Shown here piece after piece: positions 7,070 through 11,296 of a stretch of 11,296 bases of DNA. The DNA comes from an uncultured Bacilli bacterium (GTDB lineage: Bacteria; Bacillota_I; Bacilli_A; RF39; UBA660). The position numbers were made by a program, and so were the translations under genes. Where the stretch lies: assembly GCA_949840855.1 (NCBI GenBank), contig CATKYP010000019.1, positions 1-11,296 of the forward strand, in the 5' to 3' direction. The notes below the pieces were generated by a model. The model saw only the letters and a program-made list of their open reading frames with translations, did not search any database and was not told where the DNA came from. Position 1 is the first letter of the stretch. The number at the start of each line of letters is the position of its first letter.

Positions 7070-7079
7070 TTTTATTCAT

Positions 7080-7086
7080 CTCCTTT
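7080..7086 (-). promoter_or_regulatory. Scaffold ribosome binding site, overlapping the -10 box
   Basis: AAAGGAG on the minus strand, 10 bases before the TTG start. Its first three A bases are also the last three of the TATAAA -10 box at 7089-7084. A transcript started by that promoter (near 7077) would therefore lack this site, whereas read-through RNA from upstream would contain it. Confidence 0.6.
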
Positions 7087-7112
7087 ATAACATTATTTTA
7101 AAAATTTGTCAA
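7084..7112 (-). promoter_or_regulatory. Strong SigA-type promoter before the scaffold-capsid genes
   Basis: On the minus strand TTGACA (7112-7107), a 17-base spacer, TG one base ahead of the -10, and TATAAA (7089-7084). This is a consensus -35, ideal spacing and an extended -10. The -35 lies inside the last codons of the M23 gene (Leu-Thr). It is well placed to drive the virion genes at high level, separately from read-through from the replication and lysis genes. The start would be near 7077. TTGACA is rare in this window, and this copy is one of only three with a good -10 at exact spacing. Confidence 0.7.
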
Positions 7113-7724
7113 CTTTCTTTTTTTTCTCGCATAAAGTACCCAAGGAAAATTTTTTTTAATTTGTTTACTAGGGGTAATACTATCATAGCTTATCCAATTA
7201 TAATTTAAACCATTAACTATTTCAGTATCATTTACATAACAAGCATTATAAATATGTATTGAATTTCTTAATTGCCAGTTATTATTGGGAGGTACTTGTT
7301 CCCAATTGGCATAAGGTCCTTTTGCAAAATTAAAATGAACGTGGTCACCTGTTACTTGTCCAGCTGTTCCTGTATGTCCTAGTAAATCACCTTGTTGTAA
7401 AATAGTTCCAATATTTAAAGGAAAATTATCGTGAGCTTGTACCCAAGTCACTACACTAGTAGTGCCATCTGCTAGATTAACCTCATCTAGACTTTGCCAA
7501 ATTCTATTTGCACTTTCAGTGGAAGCTATACATCTGCACGAACAAGGTGCATAATAAGGGCAATTATAAACTCTTCCATTTATGCCCCATCCTAGAAAGT
7601 CCATTGCTAGTGTTCCTAAGTGAGAATAATCTCCTCCCTCACCTTGGGATAAATATAAATATTCTAAAGGAAAAAGTAAAACTTCTTTTCCATTATCTCC
7701 AACTAATTTTTGATTAGGTTTCAC
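7098..7724 (-). CDS. M23-family peptidoglycan endopeptidase
   Basis: A 208-residue zinc peptidase of the lysostaphin/M23 type, which cuts peptide bridges in the cell wall. The motif set is complete: H35 and D42 in SHLGTLAMDF, H98 in VQAHDNF, and H128/H130 in GDHVHF, giving three metal ligands (H35, D42, H130) and two catalytic histidines. The glycine-rich GDLLGHTGTAG (112-122) before the HxH is also typical. Cysteines 55, 61, 63 and 65 cluster early. There is no signal peptide or membrane segment. The start is GTG, sharing GTGA with the stop of the GH25 gene, with only a weak ribosome site (GGAAAG), so translation is probably coupled. In phi29 a lysozyme and an M23 domain are fused in gp13, a tail-tip protein; this gene may be the matching half, or a second lysis enzyme. 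Confidence 0.85.
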   Translation of the reverse strand: MKPNQKLVGDNGKEVLLFPLEYLYLSQGEGGDYSHLGTLAMDFLGWGINGRVYNCPYYAPCSCRCIASTESANRIWQSLDEVNLADGTTSVVTWVQAHDNFPLNIGTILQQGDLLGHTGTAGQVTGDHVHFNFAKGPYANWEQVPPNNNWQLRNSIHIYNACYVNDTEIVNGLNYNWISYDSITPSKQIKKNFPWVLYARKKRKLTNF

Positions 7725-8548
7725 TGTTTTAGCTTTCCATTTCTTGCAAGATTTAATAGCATAACATTTTGTTCATAACTTCCAATATAATTACTGATAC
7801 CATTATTTTTAGCAATTTTTTTTCTATTTTCAAAACTTGAATTTATTCCAATTGATTTTAGACCATCTACTATAGAAGTATTATTAAAACTTGGATAATA
7901 AATTGTATTATTTGTACTAACATCTGTTTCTTGATTTTTATTTTTCATATTTTTAATTATTTCAGGATAATTTTGATATGCTATATTCATATCAACAAGA
8001 CTAGTAATTCCTGATACTCTTCCAGATGATGTGTATTGATGTATACCTCTTGGTATTGATGTGTTAGGTTGGACTCTCCAATCAGCCAGCCACTTATCAT
8101 ACTTATCTAATTTACTAGAATTAATTCTATTAGTAAACCAATCAGTATTTGCATAAATCATTGCATAAAAACCTGCTTTTTCAACTTGGTTGCAAAAATA
8201 ATCACAAATATCAATTAACATTTCGTTAGTAGGGTTTCCATTATTTTTCTTCCAGTTGTCCGCGTCTTCCATATCGATAACTAAAGGAAAAGTAGGATTA
8301 TAGTTTTTTACTAAATTTAAAAATCCCTTTACTTCTCTCTTAGCTTCTTCTAAATTTCGTGCATAAGAGTAGTGATAAAAACCGTACGGTAGATTAACAC
8401 TTTCACAACCTCTTACATATTCGTGTACTTTCTTATCTTCATTAAAAAAACCGAAACTAGCCCTTATCATAACAAATTCAATACCGCTTTTTTTTACTTC
8501 TTTAAAATTGATTGAGCCTTGATGATAACTTATATCAATTCCTTTCAT
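7721..8548 (-). CDS. GH25 lysozyme (endolysin) with C-terminal wall-binding repeat
   Basis: A 275-residue muramidase that cleaves the glycan strands of peptidoglycan. Residues 1-200 are the GH25 barrel: GIDISYHQG at 3-11 with D5, then the catalytic VIDMED strand with D92 and E94. YANTDWF follows near 132-138, and D187 lies in LVDMN. After a short linker (about 201-216), residues 217-275 form a single domain seen in clostridial lysins: YPSFNNTSIVDGLKSIGI, then NRKKIAKNNGISNY, ending LLNLARNGKL. It probably binds the wall. There is no signal peptide, so export would depend on the holin encoded just upstream, with which it forms a lysis cassette. AAGGAGG overlaps the end of the holin gene, 7 bases before the ATG. 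It overlaps the M23 gene by four bases. Confidence 0.93.
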   Translation of the reverse strand: MKGIDISYHQGSINFKEVKKSGIEFVMIRASFGFFNEDKKVHEYVRGCESVNLPYGFYHYSYARNLEEAKREVKGFLNLVKNYNPTFPLVIDMEDADNWKKNNGNPTNEMLIDICDYFCNQVEKAGFYAMIYANTDWFTNRINSSKLDKYDKWLADWRVQPNTSIPRGIHQYTSSGRVSGITSLVDMNIAYQNYPEIIKNMKNKNQETDVSTNNTIYYPSFNNTSIVDGLKSIGINSSFENRKKIAKNNGISNYIGSYEQNVMLLNLARNGKLKQ

Positions 8549-8550
8549 TT

Positions 8551-8823
8551 TTAATCCTCCTTAATTTTTTCAGTCATAATTCTACTTTCTTCTAAAAGAT
8601 TAATATCATTATTTTCTAAATTGTATTCAGGTAAACTTATAATACAACCTATTAGACTTAATCCAGCATTACATAAACTTGTAATTGCTATTAATTTATA
8701 ATCTATACCCTCGATACCTGCTTCAAGTGGCAACATACTTATATAAGTTGTAAAAAACGTTCGAAAAGCTCGCATTAAAGATTTTATCCACCAATTCTTA
8801 CATAATATTTTAGTAATATTCAT
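8551..8823 (-). CDS. Phage holin, r1t-like
   Basis: A 90-residue membrane protein, predicted to form the lesion that lets the endolysin reach the wall. A basic, aromatic N-terminus (KNWWIKSLMRAFRTF, 9-23) leads into a first hydrophobic helix at about 16-33, then a short acidic turn (EAGIEGIDYK). A second helix lies at about 43-64, ending ISLPE, and the C-terminal tail is charged (65-90). The WIKSLMRAFRTF...ISLPE pattern resembles the holin family of lactococcal phage r1t. Placement just before the GH25 lysozyme supports the role. It has one of the best ribosome sites in the window (AAGGAGG, 5 bases before ATG), which overlaps the polymerase stop region. Confidence 0.82.
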   Translation of the reverse strand: MNITKILCKNWWIKSLMRAFRTFFTTYISMLPLEAGIEGIDYKLIAITSLCNAGLSLIGCIISLPEYNLENNDINLLEESRIMTEKIKED

Positions 8824-8832
8824 AATTCCTCC

Positions 8833-10569
8833 TTATTTAATTGAAAAATCAGTATCAACCAAAACAACCCCTCCCTTAACATTTTTATAACGTAGTTTAT
8901 GTATTTTATCTTTATCACTTGCTAGTACCGAAAAACCTCTTTTAAAATTATCAAAATTAACATATTGTCCCATTTTTTTAGGAAGTCCTGCTATTGTTGT
9001 AGATATTTTTCCTTCTTGATTTTCCTCGATATAGCATTTTTGTCTAATAAACATACCTCGTTTAAATATATTTTCTACTTTATATGCACCTAATTTATAA
9101 TCATCTATGTTAATTATTTTTGAAAGTTCTTCAGTTGATAAGTATTTTGTATGTATTGAGTCAGTATCCGAATATATAAAATAATCTTCATTATATTTTT
9201 CTAGACTATAATCTCTTATAGCTTGTGCACTTCTTATTATATCTTCCCTTGCATAGCTTGTTATAAAACTTGCTAAAGGCACATATATACTATCTCGAAC
9301 CTCTCTATCATACATTTTATATTTTAATACATCATCTTCTAATGTAGGATATTTTCCTCTAACATTTGGATTTAATCCAAATTTTCCATATAGCGAATTA
9401 AGAAGCAATTTCGCTATTAAATACATAGAACCATTCTCATCTTTTTTAGCTTTATTTTTTTCACTCATCCATTTATCAATATATTTATTAAATAATCCTT
9501 TTATTTTTTTAAATTTGTATCCGTCGTGATATATTATATTAGAAACATTGTAATGGTCAAAAAATAATTTTAAATCTATATTTGTAAGTGTTAAAGTTAC
9601 GATTTCATCTTTTGAACTTGTTAAATATTCATTTGGCATAAAACTTGAAATATAATTTTTTACTTGAATAGTTGGTAATTTATTATTTTTTATTTCAAAC
9701 GTACAACTCATTTTTTGAATATATAGCGGATACATTATATCATCTTCATACTGACCACTAAAATAAACAGCTTCTCCAAAAGGTAAGTCTTTATAATACA
9801 TTTGAGACGGGTACATCGAATTTTTATCAATTACTATTCCTTTATGAATTATTTTTTCTTTATGAATAGGATTAAGATATACCCACCCACCCTTATAAGA
9901 TTTTCTAATTTCACTATCAATGTCTATATTTAAAATAGGAAAATATTTATTAAAATTAGATAATGTTTTTTTAAAATAATCTAATGCGTCGCTTCCAATC
10001 GTCATTTTCTTAAGTTCATTTTTAAACATTATATCAAGAGCACGTGCCATAATTTCAACGTCATTACGAATATAGTCTATTTCTATATCTGTTAAAATAT
10101 GTCCTATTTCTCTTTTTTCTTTATAGTCAATCTCCAATTTCCTAATAGGTAAATTAAAATCCTTTGCAATTTTTTCTACACTAAAGTTAAGTATTTTTAA
10201 ACTATCATATATTGTTACTTTATTTATTATCTTTTCTGTTACATTAAAATATATTTCAATACTATAAAATTGTCCTGTGTCTGATATTAATGTTGTAAAT
10301 GTTTTATCTTTTTTATCTTTTTTATCTTTTATACATTCATATCCATTTTTTAATAAATAATAAAATATAAAAGAACCGTCAAATTTCAAATTATGAAACC
10401 ATATTTTCTTATTTTCTTCTATATCTTTACATATCTCAATAAATTCATCAATTGAATTACCGTATATAAAATTAGTAGGATTTCCTATTTCACACAAAGC
10501 AAATGCCCAAACTCTACAATCATCAATATCAGTAGTAGTCTCAAAATCCGCTGTATATAATTTTCCCAT
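8833..10569 (-). CDS. Protein-primed family-B DNA polymerase
   Basis: A 578-residue phi29-type polymerase (phi29: 575) that starts synthesis on the terminal protein and copies the linear genome with strand displacement. All motifs are present. ExoI is DFE (D8, E10), ExoII is FHNLKFDGSF (58-67, D64) and ExoIII is YIRND (166-170). The YxGG-type hinge is YKGGW (225-229) and motif A is DKNSMYPSQ (248-256, D248). Motif B is KLLLNSLYGKFG (387-398) and motif C is YSDTDS (466-471, D468 and D470). The KxY motif lies in RQKCYIE (509-515). The end, GGVVLVDTDFSIK, nearly equals that of phi29. Residues about 300-425 hold the TPR insertions of protein-primed enzymes. A KDK triplet repeat at 81-89 sits in the exonuclease domain. 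The gene begins two bases after the terminal protein stop. Confidence 0.98.
   Translation of the reverse strand: MGKLYTADFETTTDIDDCRVWAFALCEIGNPTNFIYGNSIDEFIEICKDIEENKKIWFHNLKFDGSFIFYYLLKNGYECIKDKKDKKDKTFTTLISDTGQFYSIEIYFNVTEKIINKVTIYDSLKILNFSVEKIAKDFNLPIRKLEIDYKEKREIGHILTDIEIDYIRNDVEIMARALDIMFKNELKKMTIGSDALDYFKKTLSNFNKYFPILNIDIDSEIRKSYKGGWVYLNPIHKEKIIHKGIVIDKNSMYPSQMYYKDLPFGEAVYFSGQYEDDIMYPLYIQKMSCTFEIKNNKLPTIQVKNYISSFMPNEYLTSSKDEIVTLTLTNIDLKLFFDHYNVSNIIYHDGYKFKKIKGLFNKYIDKWMSEKNKAKKDENGSMYLIAKLLLNSLYGKFGLNPNVRGKYPTLEDDVLKYKMYDREVRDSIYVPLASFITSYAREDIIRSAQAIRDYSLEKYNEDYFIYSDTDSIHTKYLSTEELSKIINIDDYKLGAYKVENIFKRGMFIRQKCYIEENQEGKISTTIAGLPKKMGQYVNFDNFKRGFSVLASDKDKIHKLRYKNVKGGVVLVDTDFSIK
10302..10328. 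repeat. Three copies of a 9-bp tandem repeat in the polymerase gene
   Basis: TTTTATCTT is present three times in succession without mismatch. The period is three codons, so it encodes KDK-KDK-KDK (residues 81-89) on the minus strand and copy-number change would keep the frame. It lies between ExoII and the next conserved block of the exonuclease domain, where phi29 has unrelated sequence. Confidence 0.85.
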
Positions 10570-10571
10570 AT

Positions 10572-11296
10572 TTATCTATAATCCTTTATAATATCATCTA
10601 TGTTTTCTAAAAGTGAATTAACAGTTGTAACAACAACATCTTCATTTTCTGTTATATCATCTAAGTCTTTAATTAATGCATAATAATCTAAAATTCCTGT
10701 TAAACTTCTTTCTGTTTTTATTAATTTATCAAATTGAATAGGATTTACTTCTTTTAATTTATCAATTAATTTATTTATATTATCTCTTTCAATATCATAA
10801 GTTTGTAAAGTATTCTCAAATATTTCTAAATATCTATTTTTCCATTCTTTATAATCCGTAATTTTTCTATTTCTTTCAAGTAATTTTATAAACTTATCAA
10901 CTTCTTTTTGTGAAATATCTTCTATTTTTTTATTAATAAGTTGTTTTCTAGCTAACAAATTAATATATCTATCTTCTTTCATTTCTGCAGATGTTAAAAC
11001 TTGTTTTTTACCAAAAACGGTAGGAATAATAGTCTCATACTCTTGTAACTGCTTATTTATATTTTTATTTGCTATTCTTTGTAATCTTTTTATTTTATCA
11101 TATTCATATCTCGAAAGATTAGTATTTTCAACCTTTAATTCACTACCACGTTTAGTAAAAGAATTTAAATCACTTAATATTTCTCTTAATTCTTTTCTTG
11201 ATGTTGCTTCTTCTTTAATTTTTACAATATCTTTTTTATAAATCTTATCAGGTACATCTATTCCCTTTTTTTCTAATCTTCTAATTTTCGCATTAT
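10572..11296 (-). CDS. Terminal protein (primer for DNA replication), 5' end cut by window edge
   Basis: The frame has no stop before the right edge: 240 residues are visible, of which the first 104 lie before the internal ATG at 10982, so that ATG is not the start. It lies immediately before the polymerase with a 2-base gap, the arrangement of phi29 genes 3 and 2. It is almost all charged and helical. Near the visible start, NAKIRRLEKKGIDVPDKI and LNSFTKRGSE resemble segments of the phi29 terminal protein (266 residues), so about 20-30 residues may be missing. The protein would be linked to each 5' end through a hydroxyl residue; the Ser of KTERSLTG (about 43 residues from the C-terminus) is a candidate only. 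It should act with the polymerase at the genome ends. Function is inferred from position, size and partial resemblance. Confidence 0.82.
   Translation of the reverse strand, partial: NAKIRRLEKKGIDVPDKIYKKDIVKIKEEATSRKELREILSDLNSFTKRGSELKVENTNLSRYEYDKIKRLQRIANKNINKQLQEYETIIPTVFGKKQVLTSAEMKEDRYINLLARKQLINKKIEDISQKEVDKFIKLLERNRKITDYKEWKNRYLEIFENTLQTYDIERDNINKLIDKLKEVNPIQFDKLIKTERSLTGILDYYALIKDLDDITENEDVVVTTVNSLLENIDDIIKDYR

Noticed and set aside
7508..7717. Plus-strand frame of 69 residues
   Set aside because: Antisense to the M23 gene, which has complete active-site motifs.
10980..10982. ATG as start of a separate 136-residue gene before the polymerase
   Set aside because: The frame is open upstream to the window edge and the upstream part resembles a terminal protein; there is no convincing ribosome site at this ATG.
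1..11296. Defence system, CRISPR array, tRNA, insertion sequence or integrase
   Set aside because: No repeat-spacer pattern, clover-leaf sequence, transposase or recombinase motif was seen; nearly all of the window is filled by phage replication, lysis and virion genes.

Overview
The window is a piece of a small phi29-like podovirus (linear double-stranded DNA, protein-primed replication). The clearest sign is the minus-strand order terminal protein, family-B DNA polymerase, then a full set of phi29-type virion genes. The DNA is very AT-rich (by eye well under 30% GC), ribosome sites are strong AGGAGG types, and the lysis genes target peptidoglycan. Together these suggest a low-GC Gram-positive host, probably a clostridial or related Firmicute. 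The closest described groups would be the families once called Picovirinae (Salasmaviridae, Guelinviridae). The standard genetic code works throughout.

All genes lie on the minus strand and are tightly packed, so transcription runs from right to left. At the right edge are the terminal protein gene (cut by the window edge; its frame runs to the last base) and the DNA polymerase. Next comes a lysis block: holin, GH25 lysozyme and M23 endopeptidase. A near-consensus promoter at the end of the M23 gene then opens the morphogenesis block. That block holds the scaffold, the major capsid protein with a BIG2 domain, the tail knob (gp9-like), the upper collar or portal (gp10-like), the lower collar (gp11-like) and a beta-helix appendage or tail spike (gp12-like). 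Gaps are 2 to 45 bases and several genes overlap by 4 to 8 bases. The phi29 packaging ATPase (gp16), the single-strand binding protein and the small early genes are not here; they are presumably beyond the right edge.

The left 126 bases are non-coding and look like a genome end. They hold two promoter-like sequences facing each other and sharing one TATATA box. They also hold an A-run plus C5 block that could belong to a protein-primed terminus. The outermost 32 bases are an exact inverted copy of part of the appendage gene, which looks like a fold-back at a DNA end. The gene content fits a known phage plan. The observations most worth a second look are the left-end structure, the promoter whose -10 box overlaps the scaffold ribosome site, the separate but coupled GH25/M23 pair, and the repeat-built asparagine tail on the capsid protein. 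I found no defence island, CRISPR array, tRNA or insertion sequence.
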